From Levilactobacillus cerevisiae (lineage in GTDB: Bacteria > Bacillota > Bacilli > Lactobacillales > Lactobacillaceae), in assembly GCF_003946245.1 (NCBI RefSeq), contig NZ_RHNN01000021.1, positions 1 through 64,000 on the forward strand: 64,000 nucleotides of DNA, in the 5' to 3' direction. A program made the translations under genes and the position numbers. Under the pieces are notes generated by a model. That model saw only the letters and a program-made list of their open reading frames with translations. It did no database searches and had not been told where the DNA came from. Shown here one piece after another: positions 43,792 through 55,814 of this stretch. How positions within the stretch are numbered: the first letter of the stretch is position 1; each line of letters begins with the position of its first letter.

Positions 43792-44571
43792 CTACTCAGT
43801 CGCCGTTACGCCAGTACTTTGGCTCATTTGACGAGCTAATGCTAGCAACAGGTAGCTGTCTGGCAACAAGTAGGTGACTTGGTGGGCCACCGCCCAAGCA
43901 AGCCCCTCTTGTAGCACCTGCACGGCTGCGGCAGGTCGGCCCAACTGGAGTAAGCTTTGCGCGTACTGATAATACACGAACGGCAGGTTAATGGGTTCAT
44001 CCACCACCCGTTCGGCGCGGATAATGGTCACGGCGCGTTCAAATCCCCGGACGTTAGGTTCGCGGCTAAGCTGAACGTCCACGGCATTTTCCGCCGCCAT
44101 TAATAACAGATCCAATGAATGATACGTCTGCGGCTGCTGGGGCGTCATGAACATCAAGCCGGCACGCAAATGGAGCTGCGCGGCGTCGACATCCCCGATT
44201 GCTGCCAACGATTGGCCATAATAAAACAACACGGCTTGCCGGTCACTGTCGGTCGTCAATTGATGCAGGGCCTCCCCAGCGGCAATATTTGCCACTAGTT
44301 CGCCGTAGTTCTGTGTTTGCCACCAATTCTGCAGCTTTTGGTTAAATATTGGCAGACGGTGAATCGGATAGGCCTGTGGCAATGGCTGATTGCGCGGAAT
44401 ACCTAATTGATGGTAGAGCTGGGTCAATTGCGCCACACTAGGAGCCTGTTGCCCCTGTTCGATGGCGGCGAGCACATTTAACGGACAGAGCCGCGTAGCC
44501 AAGGCCGTGAGAGCCAGTCCCTGCTGGTGTCGCCGCGTTTGTAAGTAAGTACCAACGGCTTCAGGCTTCAT
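43792..44571 (-). CDS. XRE-family regulator with TPR-like C-terminal domain
   Basis: The 259-residue protein has a helix-turn-helix (about residues 8-58, with TYLQTRRHQQGLALTALATR) and a helical TPR-like domain (about 70-250), the layout of Rgg/PlcR/PrgX (RRNPP) peptide-responsive regulators. Whether it senses a peptide is an inference; no matching small peptide gene was found. It overlaps the upstream gene by 11 bases, so the two are translated together. Confidence 0.7.
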   Translation of the reverse strand: MKPEAVGTYLQTRRHQQGLALTALATRLCPLNVLAAIEQGQQAPSVAQLTQLYHQLGIPRNQPLPQAYPIHRLPIFNQKLQNWWQTQNYGELVANIAAGEALHQLTTDSDRQAVLFYYGQSLAAIGDVDAAQLHLRAGLMFMTPQQPQTYHSLDLLLMAAENAVDVQLSREPNVRGFERAVTIIRAERVVDEPINLPFVYYQYAQSLLQLGRPAAAVQVLQEGLAWAVAHQVTYLLPDSYLLLALARQMSQSTGVTATE

Positions 44572-44848
44572 GGTCAGCCTCCAACCAAGCGCTTAGCTCG
44601 GGACTTTCTAGTAGGAAGACGTGTAGTTGAATATGGTCCAGATCGCCATTTGCATAGAGCACAGGTACCGTCTCAAACTTGGTGCGTCGGTGGCCTAACT
44701 TAGCCACTAATAGGCACAAATCGATCATGTTGGCCGGCTGTAACCGGACCCAGCACCAACTCGCGTTCTCCTGCACGACCTGTTTCACGGCCTGTGCGCC
44801 CATCACGGCACAACAAAATTGTTCAAGCCGACTTTCTACTCGCGTCAT
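44561..44848 (-). CDS. Hypothetical protein, 95 residues, coupled to the XRE regulator
   Basis: I do not recognise a family. The protein is soluble, moderately acidic with several Cys/Trp (FCCAV, WCWVRL), and has no signal peptide. The ATG 44846-44848 lies eight bases after GAGGAGG. It overlaps the regulator gene by 11 bases. It could be a co-regulator or sensor partner. Confidence 0.55.
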   Translation of the reverse strand: MTRVESRLEQFCCAVMGAQAVKQVVQENASWCWVRLQPANMIDLCLLVAKLGHRRTKFETVPVLYANGDLDHIQLHVFLLESPELSAWLEADHEA

Positions 44849-45108
44849 TACCCCATCCTCCTCGTCCATTGCCCCGAAACGTTATCGTTAATGCAAAGAT
44901 ACCAGAGCTGACAGATAAAGTAAATACGTTGAACCATATACAATTATTTAAATATTTAATATTGAAATACTGATATAACACGTTTCTAGCAACCGAAAAA
45001 ATTAAGAATATTATATAGATTTTTGCAGACTATTACTGCTAACCATGAGTTGTTTTTTCAAAAAATGAGACGCCGTCCAGTGACAGCGTCCCACGATGAA
45101 CACTTACG

Positions 45109-47538
45109 TTACTCCTGATGTCGCCACCAATGCAGTCCCAACAGGATGATTAAACCGCTCCCCACAAATTCTAACAGATTCTGCCGGGACTCACTGGTTG
45201 CGGGTAGTATTGTCTCTTTCTTCGTGACGCCTATTTGACCATGAGTCACCACTGATTTCCGCGGACTAGCTTGCTGTTGTGCCGATTTCACCGGACGTTT
45301 CGCTGCGCTGGCCACCGGCTTATCGTCCGCATCCCCTTGACTTGGCTCTTGTCTGTTTCCTGTTTGAACCGGCAAACTTGGCTGCGGTTCGGGCGTCATC
45401 GTTGCGGCTTGACCCCCTGGTTGTGGCTCAGGTTGCGGTGTCGAAATGACAGGTGTTGGTGTTGGTGTTGGTGTTGGTGTTGGTGTTGGTGTTGGTGTTG
45501 GTGTTGGTGTTGGTGTTGGTGTTGGTGTTGGGTTCGGCGTCACCTTTTGAAAATACAAGCGAACCGCCTGGGGAGCAGTCCGATACAGGCCACCCGTCCC
45601 CGTTATATTGCCGTGACGATACACATAGCCAGTCAGAAAACTCGTTTCAGCTGGCGTAATCAGCTGATCCAGCGTAAATGGCGTGTTAATTTTTCCACTA
45701 AACGACCGGGTCCCCAGCATGTGCTTATCGTTATCAGCATCAAGGTAAGTCACATTGACGACCCCTTCAGCCGGTCGCTTTTGGTAATATAACGTGATCA
45801 GTTGTCCAGCCGTGTCAAAAGTTCCAGCTGGCGGCCGCGAACTCGACTGGTACTGATAGCCAGCAATCACGGGGGGTGTGACCACAAAAGCTGCCCCGTA
45901 TTTGCCCGTTAACGACTTGCCGCCCAAATAGGTCTCCGTCTCTGCCTCACGATACTCTACCCGGATTGCCCCAGAGCGGGGAACCCGCACGTAGGTCCCA
46001 GCCATTTCGGAGGTAAACTGCGTCTCCAACTGCTTAACCGGTAAACTCGGGCCAGCTGGATTAGCGGCCGTTCCTGACCCAATCGCTTGCCACTGGTCGG
46101 TATCATGCCAATTTATCCGGATGGTGTCATCATACTCTGACTTAAAATTGCTCAAGCCAACCGTGAACCCATTTTGATCACGTAAGTAATTTTGCTTACC
46201 AAATTTTAGGACCTTTAGATTCGGCATATTCGCTAACATCAGCTCTACGCGGCCCTCATCCCAGTACGGCCCCATGGGATTGTCACGGTAGTCCAAATGG
46301 CGCATGTCAAAACCAGACAAATCCAGGCTCGTCGCTGCTGCGCCCATAAATAATTTCTGCATACTGCCCGCATGACTCGTCTGCCACCCACTCACATTCA
46401 CCGTCGTAGCCGTAGAATTGGTCAACATTTGTTCAAAATTCACCACGTTCCGTACGTCCCACTTATGTAGATCCAGCGTTGTTGCCCCCGTCTGGGCGAG
46501 CATTTGGTTCATGTCCGTGACCTGGCTCACATCCCAGTCCCCAATCGCCAATTCCCGAGCCGGTACCCACTGAAACATCATGGCCATGTTGGTAACCCGC
46601 CCCGTTTGCCAGCCCCGCACGTTCAATCTGGTTAACTGATTGCAACGCCAAAAGACCTTGTCCATGTTCCGCACTTGCCGCACATCCCAACGGTGCAAAT
46701 CCAGCGATTCGATTGACGTCCCCATAAACATGCCATCCAGTGACGTGACCTGGCTGGTGTCCCACTGCGCCAACCCGTGTAGCTCGGTCAGCTGATGGTC
46801 CTCGGCAAACATGCCGCTCATATCCTGCACGTTTGTCGTTTGCCACTGGCCTAAATCTAAGTCCGTGAGATTGCTCATGCCATTGAACATAAACTCCATG
46901 TGTTCCACGTGACGCACGTCCCACTTGCTGACATCCAATGTCGATAGGCCGCTACCTAAAAATAATCCGTCCACCCAAACCAACGCGTGCGTTTGCCAAT
47001 CCGCCACGTGTAACTCCTGTAAGGCTCCATCACGTTCAAACATCTCCGTCATCGACTCAACCTGGCGGACATCCCAGCCCCGTAAGTCCAATGCTTTGAG
47101 TTCGGAATCGTACTGGAACATGAAAGACATATCGACCACCTGACTGGTATCAATGTTCTGGGCGCCGGTGAATCGCTGTAAATGTGCCAGCGAGCTAAAT
47201 AGCCTAAGCGCATCTTCCGGTAGCACCACCCGCCCCGTAATCTGAATCTCCCGAATCTGATCCGCATACTTATACCAATTCCCGCCTTCCACCAATTTAC
47301 CCGCACCGATCCTGAGGACACCAGAGCGCAATGACCACGGACATGTCCCCACCTTCCCAGTAATTTCATCAGACTCTTCTTTTACCGCATTAGAAGTTTC
47401 ACCGTTTAACATTTTCGTATCTGCTTGCGTTGGCAATTGCCAGGTCATCACACCCAGGGCTGCGAACCCAAGAATAAGACTTCCCTTCACCATATTGGCC
47501 ATCTGCCGCTGCGTCTGTTGCATCCCCTGAATTTTCAA
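45109..47538 (-). CDS. BspA-like (DUF285) leucine-rich surface protein with MucBP domains and LPxTxE anchor
   Basis: The 809-residue protein has a signal peptide (about residues 1-40), a DUF285/BspA repeat region (about 90-480, repeated MFxxxxxLxxLDLxxWD units), two MucBP domains (about 530-680), a (Pro-Thr) tract, a Pro/Gln-rich spacer and the C-terminal sorting signal LPATSES, a hydrophobic helix and WWRHQE. LPATSE fits the LPxTxE form used in lactobacilli. The start is a TTG at 47536-47538 with AGGAGG five bases upstream; the longer ORF start has no RBS. It should bind mucus or host matrix. Confidence 0.85.
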   Translation of the reverse strand: MKIQGMQQTQRQMANMVKGSLILGFAALGVMTWQLPTQADTKMLNGETSNAVKEESDEITGKVGTCPWSLRSGVLRIGAGKLVEGGNWYKYADQIREIQITGRVVLPEDALRLFSSLAHLQRFTGAQNIDTSQVVDMSFMFQYDSELKALDLRGWDVRQVESMTEMFERDGALQELHVADWQTHALVWVDGLFLGSGLSTLDVSKWDVRHVEHMEFMFNGMSNLTDLDLGQWQTTNVQDMSGMFAEDHQLTELHGLAQWDTSQVTSLDGMFMGTSIESLDLHRWDVRQVRNMDKVFWRCNQLTRLNVRGWQTGRVTNMAMMFQWVPARELAIGDWDVSQVTDMNQMLAQTGATTLDLHKWDVRNVVNFEQMLTNSTATTVNVSGWQTSHAGSMQKLFMGAAATSLDLSGFDMRHLDYRDNPMGPYWDEGRVELMLANMPNLKVLKFGKQNYLRDQNGFTVGLSNFKSEYDDTIRINWHDTDQWQAIGSGTAANPAGPSLPVKQLETQFTSEMAGTYVRVPRSGAIRVEYREAETETYLGGKSLTGKYGAAFVVTPPVIAGYQYQSSSRPPAGTFDTAGQLITLYYQKRPAEGVVNVTYLDADNDKHMLGTRSFSGKINTPFTLDQLITPAETSFLTGYVYRHGNITGTGGLYRTAPQAVRLYFQKVTPNPTPTPTPTPTPTPTPTPTPTPTPTPTPVISTPQPEPQPGGQAATMTPEPQPSLPVQTGNRQEPSQGDADDKPVASAAKRPVKSAQQQASPRKSVVTHGQIGVTKKETILPATSESRQNLLEFVGSGLIILLGLHWWRHQE
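45452..45529 (-). repeat. Hexanucleotide tandem repeat encoding a (Pro-Thr) tract
   Basis: GGTGTT is repeated exactly 13 times on the plus strand (78 bp), encoding (Pro-Thr)n on the minus strand. Length changes keep the frame, so it can vary stalk length without inactivating the gene. Confidence 0.95.
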
Positions 47539-47673
47539 AATATCCTCCTCTACGTCGAATTCTGTCGAAAGTTCCGGTCTAGAGCGAGTATACCTGCTTA
47601 CACGATGAAAAGCCACTACAATCATTCACAATTTAAATCATATTCAGCGATGACTGTTTGCATGGCAGTGAGC

Positions 47674-47711
47674 AAAAGAAAAAGGGTTCCCGCCACTTGG
47701 CAGGAACCCTT
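47674..47711 (-). terminator. Intrinsic terminator of gyrA
   Basis: Stem AAGGGTTCC.GCC with GGC.GGAACCCTT followed by a U-rich tail. Confidence 0.92.
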
Positions 47712-47727
47712 CAAAATCAGATTAAAT

Positions 47728-50313
47728 TTAAGCTTCTGGCGCATCAGAATCCGGCGTCTCAGTGTCACCATCGTTGGCTACTGGGGTCGTCGTTGCGGCA
47801 TCACTGGCAGGTTCGTCAGCGTTTGCAGCAGGCGTCTCCGCAGTTGCGGCGGTAGCGTCATCTGGCGTGTCGTCTTCCTTGTCGACCTTCGCCATGGTGG
47901 CCACGGCGGCGTCGTCGGCCAACCGAATCAGGTGAACCCCTAAGGTTGCCCGACCGGTTTCAGAAACATCGGCCCCACTAAAGCGGATCATCACACCCTT
48001 GTTGGTCACCAACATCAGGTCTTCTTCACCGTCTAACGTAGTCAAACCAGCTAACGGCCCGTTCTTCGCGGTCACGTTCACGGTCTTGATTCCTTTACCG
48101 CCCCGGCCCTTGATTGGGTACTCGCTGGCAGCCGTTTGCTTCCCATAACCCTTTTCGGAAATGACAAACACGTGGCTATCCGGCTTCAGGACGCTGGCAC
48201 CAATCACGTAATCGCTGTCGCGCAGGCGAATTCCCCGCACACCGGAGGCTGAACGACCCATAGAACGGACGTCCGCAGCCGCAAAGCTGACCGCATAGCC
48301 CAGATGGGTCCCGATGATCATGTTGGCTTCGGCGTTGATAATGTCGACGTCAATCAGTTCATCGTCTTCCCTCAGGTTAATGGCCTTCAGACCATTACTC
48401 CGGATATTGGCAAATTCATCAACCGGCGTCCGCTTAACGGTTCCTTGCACGGTGGTAAAGAACAAGTCGCGTTGGCCGTTGTTACCGGGGTTCGCCACGT
48501 TGATTACAGCTTGAACGTGCTCGTCGGTATTGATGCCGAGCAGGTTGATGACTGGGATCCCCTTGGCTGTCCGTCCGTATTCAGGGATTTCGTACCCCTT
48601 CATCCGGTAGACTTTTCCGGTATTGGTAAAGAACAGCAGCATGTCATGGGTCGAAGTGGCCACGAGGTGTTCGATGAAATCATCATCGTGCACGCCCATG
48701 CCTTGAACCCCTTTACCACCACGGTTCTGCGCCTTAAATTCAGACGTTGGCAAGCGCTTGATGTAGCCGTTATGGGTCAAAGAAACCACGACGTCTTCTT
48801 CAGCGATCAAGTCTTCGTCTTCCAAGCTGAGCACTTCACCGACCATTAATTCAGTCCGACGAGCGTCCCCAAACTTGTTTTGAATGTCTAACAATTCTTG
48901 ATAGATGATGGCCTGTTGCCGTTCCTTGGATGCCAAGATTTCCTTGTAATCCTTGATGTTCGCCATCACATCGTTGTATTCCTTTTCGACCTTTTCGCGT
49001 TCCAAACCGGTCAGACGTACCAACCGCATGTCCAAAATGGCTTGTGATTGCTTGTCTGACAGGCTGTAACGCGTCATCAATTCATTCTTCGCGATTTCTG
49101 CGGTCTGTGACTGCCGAATAATCGTGATAATGGCATCGATGTGGTCCAGCGCAATCCGCAACCCTTCCAGGATGTGGGCCCGGGCTTCAGCCTTTTTCAG
49201 TTCAAACTCGGTCCGCCGGCGGATAACTTCCATTTGGAATTCCAAGTAGTATTCCAAAATGGCTTTGAGGCCCAACACCTTAGGCGCACCGTTAACGATG
49301 GCCAACATGTTGATTCCAAAGGACGTCTGCATCAAGGTCATTTTGTACAGGTTATTCAAAATGACTTCGGCGCTGGCATCCCGCCGAACGTCGATCACGA
49401 TTCGCATCCCTGTCCGGTCGGTTTCATCGTTGACATCCGTGATGCCTTCGATCCGCTTGTCCCGAGCAAGTTCAGCGATTCGTTCGATTAGCTTGGCCTT
49501 GTTGACCATGTACGGAATTTCCGTGGCTACAATGCGTTGCTTGCCGTTCTTTTCTTCTTCGATGTCGACTTTGGCCCGTAAGGTAATGGTACCCTTCCCG
49601 GTCTCGTAAGCCCGGCGAATGGCCGCTTTCCCCATGACGATCCCGCCGGTTGGGAAATCGGGACCTGGTAAGGCCTCCATCAAATCGGCCAGGGTGGCAT
49701 CTGGGTTGTCCATCAAAATGTGCAGGGCACTAATGACTTCCGTCAAGTTGTGCGGTGGAATGTTGGTGGCCATCCCCACGGCAATCCCGGAAGCCCCGTT
49801 AACTAGCAGGTTCGGGAACCGTGATGGCAGGACAACGGGTTCTCTTTCGGACCCATCGTAGTTATCTTGGAAATCGATCGTATCCTTGTTGATGTCACGC
49901 AGCATTTCCATCGCGATTTTACTCAACCGCGCTTCGGTATACCGCATGGCAGCGGCCCCGTCACCATCGACGGACCCAAAGTTCCCGTGACCGTCGACTA
50001 ACATGTAACGGTACGAGAAGTCTTGCGCCATCCGCACCATGGATTCGTATACGGCGGAATCTCCATGTGGATGGTATTTCCCGAGGACATCCCCGACCAT
50101 CCGGGCAGATTTCCGGAATGGTTTGTCGGGCGTGATCCCCAATTCTTGCATATCATATAAAATCCGACGGTGAACTGGCTTCAAGCCATCCCGCACGTCT
50201 GGTAACGCCCGTTGAACAATCACACTCATTGCGTAATCCAGGAAGGATGTTCGCATGGTTTGTGACAGGTCAACGTCGGTAATCCGACCTAAATATTCGT
50301 GATCATCAGCCAA
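47728..50313 (-). CDS. gyrA: DNA gyrase subunit A
   Basis: The 861-residue breakage-rejoining subunit has the catalytic Tyr125 (RYTEARL), the quinolone region [11 protein letters not shown] with Ser86 and Glu90 (no resistance change visible), the GyrA box QNRGGKG, and six-bladed C-terminal wrapping repeats. It ends in an unusually long acidic Ala/Thr/Asp tail (about 55 residues). It follows gyrB with a gap of about 31 bases. Confidence 0.98.
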   Translation of the reverse strand: MADDHEYLGRITDVDLSQTMRTSFLDYAMSVIVQRALPDVRDGLKPVHRRILYDMQELGITPDKPFRKSARMVGDVLGKYHPHGDSAVYESMVRMAQDFSYRYMLVDGHGNFGSVDGDGAAAMRYTEARLSKIAMEMLRDINKDTIDFQDNYDGSEREPVVLPSRFPNLLVNGASGIAVGMATNIPPHNLTEVISALHILMDNPDATLADLMEALPGPDFPTGGIVMGKAAIRRAYETGKGTITLRAKVDIEEEKNGKQRIVATEIPYMVNKAKLIERIAELARDKRIEGITDVNDETDRTGMRIVIDVRRDASAEVILNNLYKMTLMQTSFGINMLAIVNGAPKVLGLKAILEYYLEFQMEVIRRRTEFELKKAEARAHILEGLRIALDHIDAIITIIRQSQTAEIAKNELMTRYSLSDKQSQAILDMRLVRLTGLEREKVEKEYNDVMANIKDYKEILASKERQQAIIYQELLDIQNKFGDARRTELMVGEVLSLEDEDLIAEEDVVVSLTHNGYIKRLPTSEFKAQNRGGKGVQGMGVHDDDFIEHLVATSTHDMLLFFTNTGKVYRMKGYEIPEYGRTAKGIPVINLLGINTDEHVQAVINVANPGNNGQRDLFFTTVQGTVKRTPVDEFANIRSNGLKAINLREDDELIDVDIINAEANMIIGTHLGYAVSFAAADVRSMGRSASGVRGIRLRDSDYVIGASVLKPDSHVFVISEKGYGKQTAASEYPIKGRGGKGIKTVNVTAKNGPLAGLTTLDGEEDLMLVTNKGVMIRFSGADVSETGRATLGVHLIRLADDAAVATMAKVDKEDDTPDDATAATAETPAANADEPASDAATTTPVANDGDTETPDSDAPEA

Positions 50314-50344
50314 ATTTTTACCCTCCGTTCTTCCCTAACACACG

Positions 50345-52294
<1,950 letters not shown>

Positions 52295-53446
52295 CTAATC
52301 CTCCTTTGTTGCTGCGTCGTTGTCTGGCGCCGCGTCAGCCACCACGGTGCCATCAGCCACGTGAAAAATGGTCGGGTCCTTAATCAGTTGGCGGGTGATC
52401 CCGCTCAAACTGGTGGTGGTAATAAACGTTTGGACTTTATCCTGAATTGCCGTCAGCAGGTGAGTCTGCCGGGCATCGTCTAGTTCTGAAAGCACGTCGT
52501 CTAACAGGAGCACGGGGTATTCGCCCGTCTCTTCTTTCATCAAATCAATCTCAGCTAACTTCACGCTCAACGCCGTGGTCCGTTGCTGGCCCTGCGACCC
52601 AAACGTTTGCACATTCTTGTCGTTGACCTGAAAATGCAAGTCGTCGCGGTGGGGGCCCACCAACGTTGTCCCCTGGTAGAGCTCCTTGTCGCGCTGTTTC
52701 TCGTAGAGCGCCGTCAATGCGGCACAGATGGTCTTGGCGTCCGTTAACTGGTCGTCAGGCACCTGTGTGGCGTAATGAAACGTCAAGACTTCCCGCTGTT
52801 GTGAAATCTCAGCGTGAATCGCCTGCGCCCAGTGTTCCAACTTCCGCAACATCGTCAACCGTTGGGCAATAATTTCTGCCCCGTAGGCCGCCAACTGATC
52901 AGACAATACCGACAAAAAAAGGAGGTCCTTTTTTTGCTTGTGCTGGAGATCCTTTAAGTAGCGGTTTCGTTGTTTTAAGAGCGTCCGGTACTGACTCAGG
53001 TTGTAGAGGTAACGCGGGTTCATTTGCCCGAACTCCATGTCCATGAAGCGTCGGCGCACGGCTGGCGCACCCTTGACGATGGCTAAATCTTCCGGTGCAA
53101 ATAGAATCACGTTCAATTGGCCCACGTACTGAGAAAGCCGGGCCTGTTCCAGGTGATTGACCTTTGCCCGTTTTCCTTGACGTGAAAAAGTCAGCTCCAA
53201 CGGGACCGTCCCGGCGGCTTTAACCACCCGGCCACTGACTTTCGCCGATTTGGCTTGCCAGTTGACCAGATCATGGTCGTTTGCCGTCCGGTGACTGCGC
53301 GTTAGCGCCAACACATAAATGGCCTCTAATAAATTGGTCTTGCCTTGTGCATTTTCACCCAACAAGACGTTGATACCCTTACCTAGCCGCAGATCAGCGG
53401 TTGGGTAGTTGCGAAAATGCTGCAACTGCAACTCTTGCAAATACAT
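52295..53446 (-). CDS. recF: DNA replication and repair protein RecF
   Basis: The 383-residue SMC-like ATPase has Walker [15 protein letters not shown] (about 31-44), a signature [17 protein letters not shown] and Walker [15 protein letters not shown]. It loads RecA at gapped DNA. Its ATG overlaps the yaaA stop by one base (TAATG). Confidence 0.97.
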   Translation of the reverse strand: MYLQELQLQHFRNYPTADLRLGKGINVLLGENAQGKTNLLEAIYVLALTRSHRTANDHDLVNWQAKSAKVSGRVVKAAGTVPLELTFSRQGKRAKVNHLEQARLSQYVGQLNVILFAPEDLAIVKGAPAVRRRFMDMEFGQMNPRYLYNLSQYRTLLKQRNRYLKDLQHKQKKDLLFLSVLSDQLAAYGAEIIAQRLTMLRKLEHWAQAIHAEISQQREVLTFHYATQVPDDQLTDAKTICAALTALYEKQRDKELYQGTTLVGPHRDDLHFQVNDKNVQTFGSQGQQRTTALSVKLAEIDLMKEETGEYPVLLLDDVLSELDDARQTHLLTAIQDKVQTFITTTSLSGITRQLIKDPTIFHVADGTVVADAAPDNDAATKED

Positions 53447-53673
53447 TATTCACCCTGCTTTGAGCGTATAACAAATGATCCTGTCTCAGGAACGTCGACG
53501 GTATCGTTAGGATACAGCTTGCGGCCGCGCCGGTTATCTGGTTCGTCGTTGACGTTTACGGTGTTTTCCCGCAAGTACCATTTGGCTTGTCCGCCCGTAC
53601 TGATAACGGATTCTTCCTTGAGCATTTGGCCCAAAGTGATGTAGGGCGTGTCAATGAAAACTTCTTTTTTCAC
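53446..53673 (-). CDS. yaaA: S4-domain RNA-binding protein YaaA
   Basis: The 75-residue protein is the S4-domain protein found between dnaN and recF in Firmicutes, with [21 protein letters not shown] and [13 protein letters not shown]-like residues. It probably binds RNA or ribosome-associated structures; the exact role is open. It is translationally coupled to recF. Confidence 0.95.
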   Translation of the reverse strand: MKKEVFIDTPYITLGQMLKEESVISTGGQAKWYLRENTVNVNDEPDNRRGRKLYPNDTVDVPETGSFVIRSKQGE

Positions 53674-54402
53674 AATTTCACCCCTTAATTTTCTTCTCTT
53701 ATATTATACCGCTTTTTAAACAAAAGGTACAGGTTAACTACCTTATTTTTGGCGTCTGAGCCGATTTATGCCATTCTTGATATTTTTTCCAAAATACCGG
53801 TAACTTTGCTCAGAATCAAAAATAGCCCCGTTATGGCGGAAATCCCTAATTTTTGACCTCAAATTCAATAAAAAATGTTATGTTTCGTAATTTTGCCGTC
53901 AGGTGCGCGCGCAATGACCCCAAAACGGCCGAAAACTAGGGCCTTTTCACTAAGCCGGTTGGCTGAGGTTAGGATCCGAAAAATCTGGCAAGTTGCGACC
54001 AGTCCATTGCCACCTCACTTGCGTCTAGCCAAACCCACGCTCATCGCTGGCAACCAACCGCGACCACAGCAACTGCCTTCGCCGCTCGTCGTCAGCCAGA
54101 CACCTAGTGCTCGCGAGTCGGCTATGACCAGTCTGTCTCAAAACAAAATCGACTGGCACTAACTAGCAACCGGCTCCTCCCAAAAAAATCCGACAACCGC
54201 CAACGACCCCCATCACGGACAAACACCCGTGCACACCAAACCGCAGACAACAGTCAGTGGTGTTCGTTTCAAACGCCAACGCCACAACTTGCGAACCATC
54301 GCCCCCATCCCCTATTTGCTCAACTCCAAACAACGAAAAAACGCCGTCCCCGCAACCGGAAACGACGCTTGTGAATTCTCTTGTGAAACGGCTTGTGAAA
54401 TT
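53674..54402. other. Gene-free interval between dnaN and yaaA
   Basis: About 730 bases without a convincing gene. Plus-strand frames of 95 and 85 codons have no RBS, have odd composition and overlap the dnaN end. The only element I can name is the dnaN terminator at 54336-54368. The break means that yaaA-recF-gyrB-gyrA is transcribed from its own promoter. Confidence 0.6.
54336..54368 (-). terminator. Intrinsic terminator of dnaN
   Basis: Stem GCGtCGTttCCG with CGGggACGgCGT followed by six U residues. Confidence 0.8.
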
Positions 54403-55542
54403 TTAGAACGTCCGTACTGGCGTAATCAACTGGATAAAGTTGCTGGTATCTTCAGTTGGCACCAGGGTGAACGGCCGCAACGCTGACGTGAACGCGACGC
54501 GAATCGTGCTTTGGCCAAACGAATGCAGCGCATCCTTCATGTAATCAGGGTTGAACGAAATCTCGAGGTCATCCCCGTCCAGCGCCTTGGGCACCAGCTC
54601 TTCTTCAACGTTTCCGACATCGGGTGAGTTACTGAAAATGGTCACCTGGTTGTCGGCCGGCGTCAACGTGAGCTTAACCACGTTGTTCCGGGATTCGTGA
54701 GACAACAGTGAGGCCCGTTCGACGGCAGCCAATAATTCTGGTGCTTCGAATTCAACGGTCGTGGACGCATCTTTTGGAATCAACCGCGACGTATCGGGGT
54801 AGTTACCTTCCAACAGACGGGAGTAGAACGAGGTGTCGCCCAGCAAGAACAACACTTGGTTCTCAGAAAATTGCATCTTCACGTCCGCGTCGTCGTCACC
54901 GATCATCCGGGATAATTCGGTCAAACTCTTCCCAGGGATGATCACGTCAAACGTGGCATCGCTTGGCGTTGGCAAAGCAATTTGCCGTTGGCTCAAGCGG
55001 TGACTGTCCGTGGCGACCGCCAAGAACTGGTTGTCGGCCAAGACGAAATGAACCCCCGTCAAGATTGGTCGGCTTTCCTGATTAGACACGGCGATAACCG
55101 TTTGCCCAATCAATTCTCTAAAGACCGCGCCGGACAGCACAACGGAGTCAGCGGCATCAATTTCTGGTAAATGGGGATAGTTGTTGGCGTCTTGCCCGTT
55201 GATGTTGAAGGCCGCCGCACCAGAGGTGATCTCCGTTTGGAAACCATCTTTGACTGTGACCGTCATTTCCTTTTCAGGCAACCGTTTAACGATTTCGCTA
55301 AAGAAGCGAGCCGTCAATACGATAGCACCGGGTTCGTCAATGTTCAAGCCAATGTCTGGATCGTCAGCCCGGATCAAGGTTTCAATTGAGATATCGGCAT
55401 TGGAACCAGTCAAAAGTAACCCAGCGTCACTAGCCACGATTTTTAATCCCGATAAGATGGGAATCGTCGTCTTCGATGAGATGGCACGGGAGACGTTGTT
55501 CAGTTCCTTGATGAACGCGGCCCGGTTGATGGTGAATTTCAT
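54403..55542 (-). CDS. dnaN: DNA polymerase III beta subunit (sliding clamp)
   Basis: The 379-residue protein begins MKFTINRAAFIKELN and has three repeated clamp domains, ending LITPVRTF. The ring tethers the replicase and partner proteins to DNA. AAGGAG precedes the ATG by nine bases. It follows dnaA, with an origin-like spacer between. Confidence 0.98.
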   Translation of the reverse strand: MKFTINRAAFIKELNNVSRAISSKTTIPILSGLKIVASDAGLLLTGSNADISIETLIRADDPDIGLNIDEPGAIVLTARFFSEIVKRLPEKEMTVTVKDGFQTEITSGAAAFNINGQDANNYPHLPEIDAADSVVLSGAVFRELIGQTVIAVSNQESRPILTGVHFVLADNQFLAVATDSHRLSQRQIALPTPSDATFDVIIPGKSLTELSRMIGDDDADVKMQFSENQVLFLLGDTSFYSRLLEGNYPDTSRLIPKDASTTVEFEAPELLAAVERASLLSHESRNNVVKLTLTPADNQVTIFSNSPDVGNVEEELVPKALDGDDLEISFNPDYMKDALHSFGQSTIRVAFTSALRPFTLVPTEDTSNFIQLITPVRTF

Positions 55543-55576
55543 AAACTGACACTCCTTTTCGTGGTGCGTGTTGTTT

Positions 55577-55717
55577 AACTTAATTAAAAGAAAAAAATAG
55601 TAGCCGTAGTAGAGCGGTGTATTCTGTGGATAACTTTACGTAACAGCCTGTGTTACTAGTCTTTCCACCTGTGGATAACTTGTGGATAACTTTGACGCTT
55701 TTGAAATCTTATCCACA
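55577..55717. other. oriC: oriC part 2 (dnaA-dnaN spacer): DnaA boxes, DnaA-trio and AT-rich unwinding element
   Basis: DnaA boxes TGTGGATAA at 55625, 55670 and 55681 and TTATCCACA at 55709. Directly before the first box lie AGCGG, then TAGTAG-CCG-TAGTAG (55598-55612), a DnaA-trio-like run (5'-TAG triplets). Next to it is an AT-rich stretch (TTAATTAAAAGAAAAAAA). This order (boxes, GC spacer, trios, AT-rich DNA) is that of the B. subtilis unwinding element. Confidence 0.85.
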
Positions 55718-55814
55718 CGCACCGTTAGCTCACTGGCTTAATCATACCGCAGTTGGTCGCAAAAAGACCGTCGCGAGTCTGCTAAATGTTCGGTTGACCC
55801 GGGACGATCTGACG

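Noticed and set aside
45451-45659. 68- and 173-codon plus-strand ORFs of Val-Leu and Cys-Trp repeats
   Set aside because: They are antisense readings of the hexamer repeat in the surface-protein gene.
53875-54486. Two plus-strand ORFs (95 and 85 codons) between yaaA and dnaN
   Set aside because: No RBS, unusual composition, one overlaps the end of dnaN, and the region carries the dnaN terminator; most likely non-coding.
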